From an uncultured Clostridia bacterium (GTDB taxonomy: Bacteria; Bacillota; Clostridia; Christensenellales; Aristaeellaceae): 8,123 nt of DNA. Both the position numbers and the translations under genes were made by a program. Every line of letters starts with the position of its first letter. Positions within the stretch are counted from its first letter, which is position 1. The stretch spans positions 1-8,123 of the forward strand of contig CAKTTL010000111.1 of NCBI GenBank assembly GCA_934615235.1. The letters run 5' to 3'. Below are positions 1 to 6,033 of this stretch, one piece after another. Under the pieces are notes generated by a model. The model was not told where the DNA came from. It worked only from the letters and a program-made list of their open reading frames with translations, and searched no databases.

Positions 1-833
1 TTGCCCGCCCAGTGATCGTCCTCGGGATAGAGCACCTTGCACAGCACCTCGGCCAGGCCGCGCACCTCCAGCGCCTTCTGATACTGTCCTTCGCCGAACT
101 GCTTGAGATCGATCTCTCTGGGCGAACGCGCGCTCCACATGCGCAGCACGTCGACGGTATCGGTGTCGTAGCCGACGACCGGCATATCATACGGCACGGC
201 GATAACGGGCGTATAATCGACCAGCTTCACGTTGAGGCTGCCGTTGGACCAGTCCTCCTGCAAGCGGCCGCCGAAACGGATCTCGAAGCTTTCTTCGGGC
301 TTCGGGACTTCCCACGCGTTGCCGTTATCCAGCCAGGTATCGGGCAGCTCCACCTGCTGGCCGTCCACGATGCGCTGGCGGAAAAGGCCGTATTCGTAGC
401 GAATCGTGCAGCCCATCGCGGGCAGGTCTTCCGTAGCGAGCGAGTCCATAAAGCAGGCCGCAAGGCGGCCCAGACCGCCGTTGCCAAGCCCCGGTTCCGG
501 CTCTTCATGCAGAATATCCTGAATGTTCAGGCCGAGCTCATCGAAGGCCTGCTTATACTCCGCCGTCTCGCAGAGGTTGAGGATGTTGGAATGCAGCGAG
601 CGGCCCATCAGGAATTCAACGGAGAGATAGTACAGCCGTTTATCCTGCTGCTGCTTGATGGCCTTGCGCGTGGCCACGTATTTGTTCATGATCTGGTCGC
701 GCACGGTATCGGCGACGGCGTTGTAAATCTGCTTCTCCGTCGCCTCGGAAAGCGAGCAGCCGTTATGGCGCTGCAGCTTGGAAATGATGCTCTTTTTGAT
801 TTCTTCTTTATCGTAGACCGCGTATTTCTGCAT
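1..833 (-). CDS. glgP: Glycogen/maltodextrin phosphorylase, N-terminal part (runs off left edge)
   Basis: Releases glucose-1-phosphate from alpha-1,4-glucans (glycogen or maltodextrin) in the cytoplasm, using phosphate and a PLP cofactor. Only the first 277 codons are present; the family is usually about 800 residues, so the catalytic C-terminal half and the PLP lysine lie beyond position 1. The reverse-strand translation begins MQKYAVYDKEEIKKSI and contains family-typical blocks: YYLSVEFLMGRSL (about residues 68-80), EPGLGNGGLGRLAACFMDSL (about 113-132), YEYGLFRQ and LPDTWL. The ATG at 831-833 is preceded by a GGGGGAG ribosome binding site about six bases upstream. The start lies 12 bases after the stop of the solute-binding protein gene, with no promoter or terminator between, so the two are probably one transcript. 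I cannot tell from this part whether glycogen or maltodextrin is the preferred substrate. Confidence 0.95.
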   Translation of the reverse strand, partial: MQKYAVYDKEEIKKSIISKLQRHNGCSLSEATEKQIYNAVADTVRDQIMNKYVATRKAIKQQQDKRLYYLSVEFLMGRSLHSNILNLCETAEYKQAFDELGLNIQDILHEEPEPGLGNGGLGRLAACFMDSLATEDLPAMGCTIRYEYGLFRQRIVDGQQVELPDTWLDNGNAWEVPKPEESFEIRFGGRLQEDWSNGSLNVKLVDYTPVIAVPYDMPVVGYDTDTVDVLRMWSARSPREIDLKQFGEGQYQKALEVRGLAEVLCKVLYPEDDHWAG

Positions 834-845
834 CTTCTCTCCCCC

Positions 846-2624
846 TTACCACTGCTTGGAAAGCGTGTCCGTAAGCATGAAACGGTAAACGTCCGAGGTA
901 ATCTCGTGCGCCGCGGTGACGGTGCAGTTGAGAATGCGCGCGCTGACGAGCAGCACCTCGCTGCGCTGATACAGCGGAATGACCGGCACCTCGCGGTACA
1001 GCTCGGTGAAAAACGCCTCCAGCATCACCGTCTGACGCTCGGGGTCGCTCTCCTGTCCGAGCCACTGCAGGTAATAGTCGAGCATTTCACTGTCATATCC
1101 GCCCAGGTTGAGGTGGCTGTCTCCCGCAAAGAATTCGGCGGCCACGGCCGCGCGCTGCGGCAGCTGCCGCGCCATGAAATACAGCGCGCATTCGTTCGCC
1201 TTCACCTCGCCGATCAGCTGATCGAGTGGGACAGGACGCGCCGCCGCCTCAATGCCGAGCTGCCCAAGCCCCTCGACGATCATCGCAGCCGCTTTATCCA
1301 TGACCGGACTCGGCGACGCATAACTGAACGCGACGCTCAACCGTTCGCCGTCCTTTTCGCGCACGCCATCCGCGCCGGCAATCCAGCCCGCTTCGTCCAG
1401 CAGCTGCGCGGCTCCCGCGGGATCGTAATCATACTGCTCGGAGAGCACGGTGCTGTTCAGGCTGAATTCGTCGAACTGAATCTGCGTGGCAAGCGTGCCG
1501 TAGCGCTCAAGCGTCGCGGCGAGAATGCCCGCGCGGTTGAGCCCTTTCGCCAGCGCCTGACGCACGCGCAGATCGCTGAAGGGGCCTTCCTGCAGGTTCA
1601 TGCCCAGATATCCCACAGCCGAGTTTTCCCAGTTATAGAGGTTGACAAACCCTTTTTCGTAATCCCACAGCTCGTCGACGTTATCGACGTTGCCCATCAT
1701 GCTGATAATGTCCACGTCTCCGGACAAAATCGCAGTCTTTTCCTCTCCGGCGGGCACGACGAGCATTTCGACCGTGCTGATTTTCGGCGCTCCGCGCCAG
1801 TAATCCGCGTTCGCCGTCATGCGCGCGCTCTTACCGGGGACAATCTCCTCCAGCGCATACTGGCCGTACGCCAGCAGCGCCGCGTCGGCCGCCTTTGCGC
1901 GCGCCAGCGCGTCCTGATACGCGTCCGTCATCTTGTCCCACGCGGTATCGTCCGGACGGCGCATCTGCCCCGCCGCTTCCACGCGCAGCGCGGGCACGGC
2001 CAGAAACGCCTCTGCGGACGCGTTTTTGCCGTTGAGCGCCACGGTGAACGTCTTCTCGTCCACACGCACGATGCCGGAAATTTCGTTCGCCTGTCCGGAC
2101 AGGTATTCGTACAGGCCCTTGACGTCCGCGCCTTCCGCGTCGTACACGCCGTCGTAACCGGGCGTGAGAATGAGATAGAGCGCGTTGATAAAGTCGTCGC
2201 TCGTCACAGGCGTACCGTCGAGATAGCGCACGCCTTCGCGCACGGTGAAGGTGAACCTGTAGGTGCTGTTATCCATGCCTTCCATGCGCAGCCAGATTTC
2301 TTCGGGATAGACGGTTTCCTTTTTTACCGTACACGCGCCGTCTCCCGCGGAGCCGTCGTTGCCGAAGAAAATCGCCTCGTCCACCAGAAGCGAAGCCACG
2401 TAGCCATCGCCCGTCGTTTCCGCGAAGAAGGGGTTCACATCGCCGTACAGATCGTTCACGCCGATCACCAGCGAGTCCGTTCGCGCCTTCGCCTTTTCCG
2501 GCAGGTAATCCAGCGTTTTCGCGGTAAAGCCCGTCGTCTTGCGCACCGACGCGGCCGAAGCCGCTCCCGCGCATACCGTCAGGCACACCGCCAGCAAAAT
2601 CGCCCATGCTTTTTTCAGTTTCAT
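846..2624 (-). CDS. ABC transporter substrate-binding protein, family 5 (peptide/oligosaccharide type)
   Basis: A 592-residue extracytoplasmic ligand-binding protein of the SBP_bac_5 family (OppA/DppA-like), which delivers peptides, nickel or oligosaccharides to an ABC permease. Seen: an N-terminal signal peptide (MKLKKAWAILLAVCLTVCAG, ending near AASA), the opening block DVNPFFAETTGDGYVASLL (about 62-80), the FTVREGVRYLDGTPVTSDDF motif (about 129-148), NADYWRGAPKI followed by LSGDVDI, and the late DYDPAGAAQLLDEAGW segment. The two cysteines in the signal region follow valine (LAVC, LTVC), which does not fit a standard lipobox, so cleavage by signal peptidase I after ASA looks more likely than lipidation. 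This is unusual for a Firmicute SBP. No permease or ATPase genes lie in the window. The neighbour glgP hints at a carbohydrate ligand, but this family mostly binds peptides. Start: ATG at 2624 behind AAAGGA. Confidence 0.9.
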   Translation of the reverse strand: MKLKKAWAILLAVCLTVCAGAASAASVRKTTGFTAKTLDYLPEKAKARTDSLVIGVNDLYGDVNPFFAETTGDGYVASLLVDEAIFFGNDGSAGDGACTVKKETVYPEEIWLRMEGMDNSTYRFTFTVREGVRYLDGTPVTSDDFINALYLILTPGYDGVYDAEGADVKGLYEYLSGQANEISGIVRVDEKTFTVALNGKNASAEAFLAVPALRVEAAGQMRRPDDTAWDKMTDAYQDALARAKAADAALLAYGQYALEEIVPGKSARMTANADYWRGAPKISTVEMLVVPAGEEKTAILSGDVDIISMMGNVDNVDELWDYEKGFVNLYNWENSAVGYLGMNLQEGPFSDLRVRQALAKGLNRAGILAATLERYGTLATQIQFDEFSLNSTVLSEQYDYDPAGAAQLLDEAGWIAGADGVREKDGERLSVAFSYASPSPVMDKAAAMIVEGLGQLGIEAAARPVPLDQLIGEVKANECALYFMARQLPQRAAVAAEFFAGDSHLNLGGYDSEMLDYYLQWLGQESDPERQTVMLEAFFTELYREVPVIPLYQRSEVLLVSARILNCTVTAAHEITSDVYRFMLTDTLSKQW

Positions 2625-2637
2625 TCCGATTCCTTTC

Positions 2638-2652
2638 CCGCGCAGGGCGCGG
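2638..2652. repeat. GC-rich hairpin just upstream of the SBP ribosome binding site
   Basis: CCGCGC-AGG-GCGCGG: a perfect 6-bp stem with a 3-base loop. On the minus strand it ends directly before GAAAGGA, the ribosome binding site of the solute-binding protein gene. It has no U-tract, so it is not a standard terminator. It could stabilise a processed mRNA end or affect translation; this is inference. Confidence 0.5.
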
Positions 2653-2667
2653 TCTTTCGCCTGGAAT

Positions 2668-2686
2668 ACGTTTCTATTGGAAACGT
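2668..2686. promoter_or_regulatory. 19-bp palindrome, candidate operator between yhaM and the SBP gene
   Basis: ACGTTTC-TATTG-GAAACGT: two perfect 7-base arms around a 5-base centre, lying between the yhaM stop (2690-2692) and the SBP start (2624). There is no T-tract on either side, so a protein-binding site is more plausible than a terminator. Sugar regulators of the LacI type often use AACGTT-like arms, but here the centre lacks the usual CG, so no regulator can be named. No convincing -35/-10 pair was found beside it. Confidence 0.5.
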
Positions 2687-2689
2687 GCC

Positions 2690-3655
2690 CTACTCTTCGC
2701 GTTCCGCAGCCGGTTCGCCCGCCCGCCGGTACAGCTTTCGATCCAGCGACCAGAGCTTTTCCGAGAAGCCGCCCGGAGCAACGCGCGAGAGCGCAGCGTT
2801 CATTTCAAAGATGCGCGCATCGAGCAGATCGAGGTGATGCAGCACCTCAGCCTCCGGGAACATCGGCGGCTTTGGGCTGCCGTATTCCGGCACGCCGTGA
2901 TGCGAGAGCACCATATGCTCGAGCATCATCAAAATTTCCGGATCGCAGCCCATTTCACGGCCAACCGCGTCCATCCGCGCAATGCCGCGCACAAGATGGC
3001 CAATCAGCATGCCGTCCGCGCTGTAGCCGGAAACGATGCCCGTCTCCGGCGCGGCGTCGATTTCGCCGATCTTCGCCAGATCATGCACGATCACGCCCGC
3101 CACGAGCAGATCGCGGTCCAGCGAAGGATATTCGTCCGCGTAGTGGTTCGCCATGCGCAGCATGCCCGTCACATGGTGCAAAAGCCCGCTGCGCTCGGCA
3201 TGATGCAGCTTCGAGGCCGCCGGAAAATACAAAAGCGTTTCGCCCGCGTCGTCGAGCAGCCGGCGCACGAGCAGGCGCAGATCCTTGCGGCGAATCGCTT
3301 CCACAGCCGCGTTCACCTCGTCGAGCATTTCCTGACCCGGCTGCGGCGCGCAGGCCACGAGCGATTCCATCGGCACCTTATCCGAGCCGACGGCCGGACG
3401 CATCCGCTCCACGCGAATCTGTATCCTTCCGTTATATTCGATGATCTGCCCGCGCAGGCGCAGCACGCTGCCCACCTCGGGCGGTTCGGCCAGACCGTCC
3501 CACATCTTGGCGTTGATTTCGCCGGTTCTGTCCCCCAGCGTCATATCCAGATATTTCGATCCGTTCGACGCGGCGCGCTGTTCCGCCGCGCGAACCAGTA
3601 AAAAGCCGTCGAAGCGGCTGTCTTTCACAAACTGAGAAACCGGAATTGTCTCCAT
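2690..3655 (-). CDS. yhaM: 3'-5' exoribonuclease YhaM family (OB fold plus HD domain)
   Basis: Cytoplasmic 3'-to-5' exonuclease that trims RNA (and single-stranded DNA in some relatives). The 321-residue length is close to B. subtilis YhaM (about 314). Seen: an N-terminal OB-fold nucleic-acid-binding domain (about 15-90, with KYLDMTLGDRTGEINAKMWD and VLRLRGQIIEYNGRIQI), then an HD metal-dependent phosphohydrolase domain (about 150-280) with SGLLHHVTGML (His160/161), the VIVHDLAKIG signature (His191-Asp192), GHLVRGI (His220), LSHHG (His252/253) and HHLDLLDARI near the end. Start: ATG at 3653-3655 with GGAGG seven bases upstream, behind its own consensus-like promoter. The 65 bases between its TAG stop and the SBP gene contain no obvious terminator, so read-through into the SBP-glgP pair is possible. 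Confidence 0.93.
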   Translation of the reverse strand: METIPVSQFVKDSRFDGFLLVRAAEQRAASNGSKYLDMTLGDRTGEINAKMWDGLAEPPEVGSVLRLRGQIIEYNGRIQIRVERMRPAVGSDKVPMESLVACAPQPGQEMLDEVNAAVEAIRRKDLRLLVRRLLDDAGETLLYFPAASKLHHAERSGLLHHVTGMLRMANHYADEYPSLDRDLLVAGVIVHDLAKIGEIDAAPETGIVSGYSADGMLIGHLVRGIARMDAVGREMGCDPEILMMLEHMVLSHHGVPEYGSPKPPMFPEAEVLHHLDLLDARIFEMNAALSRVAPGGFSEKLWSLDRKLYRRAGEPAAEREE

Positions 3656-3680
3656 GCTCGTTCCTCCTTACCAAATGAAT

Positions 3681-3709
3681 ATGATAGCGAAAACGGGCCG
3701 AAGTGTCAA
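3681..3709 (-). promoter_or_regulatory. Sigma-A-type promoter of yhaM
   Basis: On the minus strand: TTGACA (3704-3709), a 17-bp spacer, then TATCAT (3681-3686). The -35 is a perfect match and the -10 matches at 5 of 6 positions. Transcription should start near 3674, giving a very short leader before the GGAGG at 3663-3667. Confidence 0.85.
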
Positions 3710-3715
3710 GTATAG

Positions 3716-3745
3716 GGAAAAAAGGAGGCGGAAATCCATCCGCCT
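3716..3745 (-). terminator. Terminator-like hairpin between the divergent promoters
   Basis: Stem AGGCGGA (3726-3732) pairs perfectly with TCCGCCT (3739-3745) around a 6-base loop. Read on the minus strand it is followed after two bases by six Ts, the form of an intrinsic terminator. The only minus-strand transcripts that could reach it come from the tetR-yoaP side and would cross the ANTAR gene in antisense. Its right arm touches the -35 of the ANTAR promoter, so it may instead be a DNA-level control site. Confidence 0.55.
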
Positions 3746-3774
3746 TGACAAAACTTATCCGCACGTATTATACT
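3745..3774 (+). promoter_or_regulatory. Sigma-A-type promoter of the ANTAR gene
   Basis: TTGACA (3745-3750), an 18-bp spacer, then TATACT (3769-3774). The -35 is perfect and the -10 matches at 5 of 6 positions. The predicted start near 3781 gives a leader of about 39 bases. That leader shows no paired hexaloop structure of the type ANTAR proteins bind. Confidence 0.8.
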
Positions 3775-3819
3775 TCGCCAGTCGTTTTTCGGTTTTTCAT
3801 CTGCAAAGGAGGACGCGGC

Positions 3820-4347
3820 GTGATTCGCATCGCAGTGGCTTTTCCCGGCGAAACCGGCCGGCAGACGCTTTGCCGCGCGCTGGAAACGCGCGGGCTTGCG
3901 CCGCGCTTTCGATGTCATACGGGCGCGGAGGCGATTCGCGCGGTCAAAACGATGGGCGGCGGCGTGGTCGTCTGCGGCGCGCGCCTGTCCGATATGACGG
4001 CGGGCGAGGTAGCCGAAGCGCTTGCGGGCGAGGGCGTCGTCATCGCGGTCGGACACGCCGCGCAGCTGGCCGCCTGCGGCGAAGCGCCATTTCTGAAACT
4101 CGCCGCGCCGCTGAACGCGGTCACGCTTGCCGGCGCCGTACAAAGCGCGCTTGCGCGCGATAATGCACGCGTCCCTTCCCGCAGCGAAGTCGAGCGTGAA
4201 ACCGTTTCCCGCGCAAAAGCGCTGCTGATGGCCCGCCAGAGCATGACTGAGCCGCAGGCGCACCGCGCGCTGCAGCGCTATGCAATGGATCGCGGCATAA
4301 AAATGACCGCAGCCGCAGAGGAATTCCTGCGCAAAGCCGCGGACTGA
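3820..4347 (+). CDS. ANTAR-domain RNA-binding regulator with degenerate receiver domain
   Basis: A 175-residue protein. ANTAR domains bind paired hexaloop RNA stem-loops and prevent transcription termination, often for nitrogen or ethanolamine genes. The C-terminal ANTAR domain (about 122-172) is clear: SRAKALLMARQSMTEPQAHR, then LQRYAMDRGIKMTAAAEEFL. The N-terminal half (1-115) keeps the alternating fold pattern of a response-regulator receiver but has lost its chemistry: the acidic pair is AFP, the phosphoacceptor position reads VVVCGARLSDM (Gly53 in place of Asp), and the late Lys of the KP motif is Ala (AAPLNAV). It is therefore probably controlled by something other than phosphorylation. 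No histidine kinase is adjacent. Start: GTG at 3820 with AAAGGAGG ending seven bases upstream. The reading frame stays open back to an ATG at 3703, but that ATG lies upstream of the promoter. The gene converges with yoaP. Confidence 0.9.
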   Translation: MIRIAVAFPGETGRQTLCRALETRGLAPRFRCHTGAEAIRAVKTMGGGVVVCGARLSDMTAGEVAEALAGEGVVIAVGHAAQLAACGEAPFLKLAAPLNAVTLAGAVQSALARDNARVPSRSEVERETVSRAKALLMARQSMTEPQAHRALQRYAMDRGIKMTAAAEEFLRKAAD

Positions 4348-4414
4348 ATTTTCACTTTTTCGTTCGGGTGTATCTGAAAAAGGCAGTTCAAGGAGAAAAA
4401 TCGAAGGTTCAGCG

Positions 4415-4438
4415 GACGGTGCAAAAGCATCCTCCGTC
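4415..4438 (-). terminator. Weak possible terminator at the end of yoaP
   Basis: On the minus strand GACGG-AGGA-TGC pairs with GCA-CCGTC around a TTTT loop, with the AGGA bulged. It overlaps the yoaP stop codon, and a run of five Ts follows only about ten bases later. The bulge and the distance to the T-run make it a poor intrinsic terminator. Nothing better was seen between the two convergent genes on either strand. Confidence 0.2.
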
Positions 4439-5204
4439 AGCCCTTATGCGAGATTGTGCGGCATTCCCGCAGCCGTTTTACCGTCGTCGTATCGATCAGG
4501 TTTACCGTCACGAATTTTCCGCCGTAAAAAACGGCCCAGTTGTTAAACACGCACGGCAGCGCTTTCGCCTTTTCAAGCGTATCCACCTTTTCAATTGCAA
4601 GGGGAATCGCGTTTTCGGCGCAATATTTTTCGATCGAGTCAAGATTTTGCGGAATATACGGGCACTGCGCGTCGTAAAAAATCGTCAGCTCCTGCCCGGG
4701 AATTTCCATTTTTTTCGCGCTCTGCGCGAATTTCGGTTTGCTCCCGTCCAGGGACAGCGCAAGAAGCTCGTAGCCGTTTTCAGTCTCGTCAACCGGCTCA
4801 AACCCGAAATGCGCCGCAAACGACTGATCCGCCAGCCATGCTTTCTGCTTTTTCGCGCCCAGCATGCAGACGCCGGATCTGCCCCTTGCCCGTGCATCTT
4901 CAATGCAATATTCCATCAGCGCGCGGCCATAGCCCTTGCCCCGCGCCTCGCCCATCACCCAGAGACAGTAGATATAGAGATAATTCTCGCCTTCAATGGG
5001 GACCCATGCCTTTTCCAGCGGCGCATACTCGATAAAAACCGTCGCATCCGCATCCAGCTTCCGGAAGACATGGCCTTCTTTCAGCCTTGCGGCAAGCCAT
5101 TCCCGTTTCGCCTCCACGCCCGGATGCAGCTTTTTCTTGCGGATGATGCAGCATAAATGCTCCTGCGCGATGTTTTCCGGCGTGAGATTGATAAACCCGG
5201 CCAA
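4437..5204 (-). CDS. yoaP: GNAT N-acetyltransferase with YoaP-like C-terminal domain
   Basis: A 255-residue two-domain cytoplasmic protein matching B. subtilis YoaP in length and layout. The N-terminal GNAT domain (about 1-150) has the acetyl-CoA loop LWVMGEARGKGYGRALMEYC (81-100; R88-G-K-G-Y-G) and a preceding beta strand NYLYIYC. The C-terminal YoaP-like domain (about 170-250) begins LTIFYDAQCPYIPQN, a thioredoxin-like strand followed by Cys181-Pro-Tyr-Ile, and ends TVNLIDTTTVKRL. The acetylated substrate is not known to me. The start is TTG at 5204, one base after the tetR stop, with its GGAGGAG ribosome binding site inside the last tetR codons, so translation is probably coupled. The opening MAGFINLTPENIAQEHLCCI resembles the start of the family and supports this TTG. 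Most likely it is under control of the TetR protein. Confidence 0.88.
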   Translation of the reverse strand: MAGFINLTPENIAQEHLCCIIRKKKLHPGVEAKREWLAARLKEGHVFRKLDADATVFIEYAPLEKAWVPIEGENYLYIYCLWVMGEARGKGYGRALMEYCIEDARARGRSGVCMLGAKKQKAWLADQSFAAHFGFEPVDETENGYELLALSLDGSKPKFAQSAKKMEIPGQELTIFYDAQCPYIPQNLDSIEKYCAENAIPLAIEKVDTLEKAKALPCVFNNWAVFYGGKFVTVNLIDTTTVKRLRECRTISHKG

Positions 5205-5205
5205 T

Positions 5206-5892
5206 TTATTTCTCCTCCCGGTTCAGCCCTTCGCAGACGGCCGCCAGATGCTTCATGTCATACAGCGTTATGCTGCCGAACGGCGCGCTCAGCATGCGCT
5301 CTACCGTATGGCGGTACAGCTCCAGCCGCGCGTAAATATCGGAAAGCTTCGTCGCCGCGTCGCCCTCTCCGGCGAGGATTTCGGCCGCTTCGTCGGTAAA
5401 CTGCGCGCCCAGGCGCAGCACGAGCGACCCGGCCAGCGACGCGCGCGGGAGCGTGAAATATCCCGTTTTCACGCCCTCTTCAATGATTTCGTCCATCGCG
5501 GGCTTCAAAAGCGTCAGCGTGCGCTGCTTGAGCTTTTCGCGCATCAGCGCGCCGTCCTCCCGCCAGGCTACGCGCAGCAGAAGGCTGATGTAATCCAGCG
5601 AATCCGCATTGAGAAGCCCCGAACAGGAAAGCAGCGCGTTCAGCTCCGCCGGGGGATTGCCGCGCACAGTCTCCGCCGCCCGCTGCGCGGCGCGCGCGCT
5701 CTGCTCGGCGCGCTGCTGGCAGATCGCATCCAGTAAATCAAGCTTCGATTCAAAATGGTGGTAAAACCCGCCCTTTGAAATTCCAATCTCATCAAGGATG
5801 TCCTGAACGGAAGTCTGCTCGTAGCCGTTTGCGTAGAACAGCTTCTCCGCCGTACGCAGAATCTGTTCACGCCGCGCGTCTCCCTTTTTCAT
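5206..5892 (-). CDS. TetR/AcrR-family transcriptional repressor
   Basis: A 228-residue DNA-binding regulator. The N-terminal HTH domain (about 8-55) is typical: REQILRTAEKLFYANGYEQT, SVQDILDEIGISKGGFYHHF, then ESKLDLLDAI. The C-terminal helical domain (about 60-228), which would bind ligand and dimerise, is not similar to anything I can name, so the inducer is unknown. Start choice: two in-frame ATGs lie at 5898 and 5892. The GGAGG at 5900-5904 is only one base from the first but seven from the second, so translation should begin MKKGDARREQ at 5892. It is the first gene of a two-gene operon with yoaP and has a good promoter just upstream. TetR genes commonly autoregulate and control the adjacent gene; that is inferred here. 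Confidence 0.93.
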   Translation of the reverse strand: MKKGDARREQILRTAEKLFYANGYEQTSVQDILDEIGISKGGFYHHFESKLDLLDAICQQRAEQSARAAQRAAETVRGNPPAELNALLSCSGLLNADSLDYISLLLRVAWREDGALMREKLKQRTLTLLKPAMDEIIEEGVKTGYFTLPRASLAGSLVLRLGAQFTDEAAEILAGEGDAATKLSDIYARLELYRHTVERMLSAPFGSITLYDMKHLAAVCEGLNREEK

Positions 5893-5925
5893 GGGCATCC
5901 CTCCACGTTTGTCTGTTTTTCATAT

Positions 5926-5955
5926 ATTATAGCACAGGCACCGGCCGATAGGCAA
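5926..5955 (-). promoter_or_regulatory. Promoter of tetR-yoaP
   Basis: On the minus strand: TTGCCT (5950-5955), an 18-bp spacer, then a perfect TATAAT (5926-5931). The expected start is near 5919, about 27 bases before the ATG at 5892. Two related 10-base elements in inverted orientation flank it (5907-5916 and 5959-5968). Confidence 0.75.
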
Positions 5956-5985
5956 GAGACGGACAAATCTGGCAGGCGCGGCAGG

Positions 5986-6019
5986 CAAAAAGGCCCCCGT
6001 TCGACCGAACGGAGGCCTT
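5986..6019 (-). terminator. Intrinsic terminator of the flavoprotein reductase gene
   Basis: AAGGCC (5990-5995) pairs with GGCCTT (6014-6019) and CCGTTC (5997-6002) with GAACGG (6007-6012), with one C/A mismatch and a GACC loop. In minus-strand orientation the stem is followed by a run of five Ts (5991-5987). It lies 15 bases beyond the stop codon of the reductase gene and insulates the tetR promoter. Confidence 0.92.
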
Positions 6020-6033
6020 CGACTGAACCAATA

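Noticed and set aside
12..2837. 941-codon open frame on the plus strand
   Set aside because: It lies antisense to glgP, the SBP gene and the end of yhaM, all clearly real. The translation is rich in Arg, His and Ala with no recognisable domain, as expected from a GC-rich shadow frame.
2539..3601. Overlapping plus-strand open frames of about 300 and 330 codons opposite yhaM
   Set aside because: Both are antisense to a well-supported yhaM and give Arg/Pro- or His-rich products with no domain.
3726..3745. The 6-base-loop hairpin as an ANTAR target RNA
   Set aside because: The loop reads AATCCA (TGGATT on the other strand), lacking the A1 and G4 of ANTAR hexaloops, and there is no second hexaloop beside it.
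3703..3819. 39-residue N-terminal extension of the ANTAR protein (ATG at 3703)
   Set aside because: It starts upstream of the TTGACA/TATACT promoter, so it would not be on the transcript. The GTG at 3820 has a near-perfect ribosome binding site.
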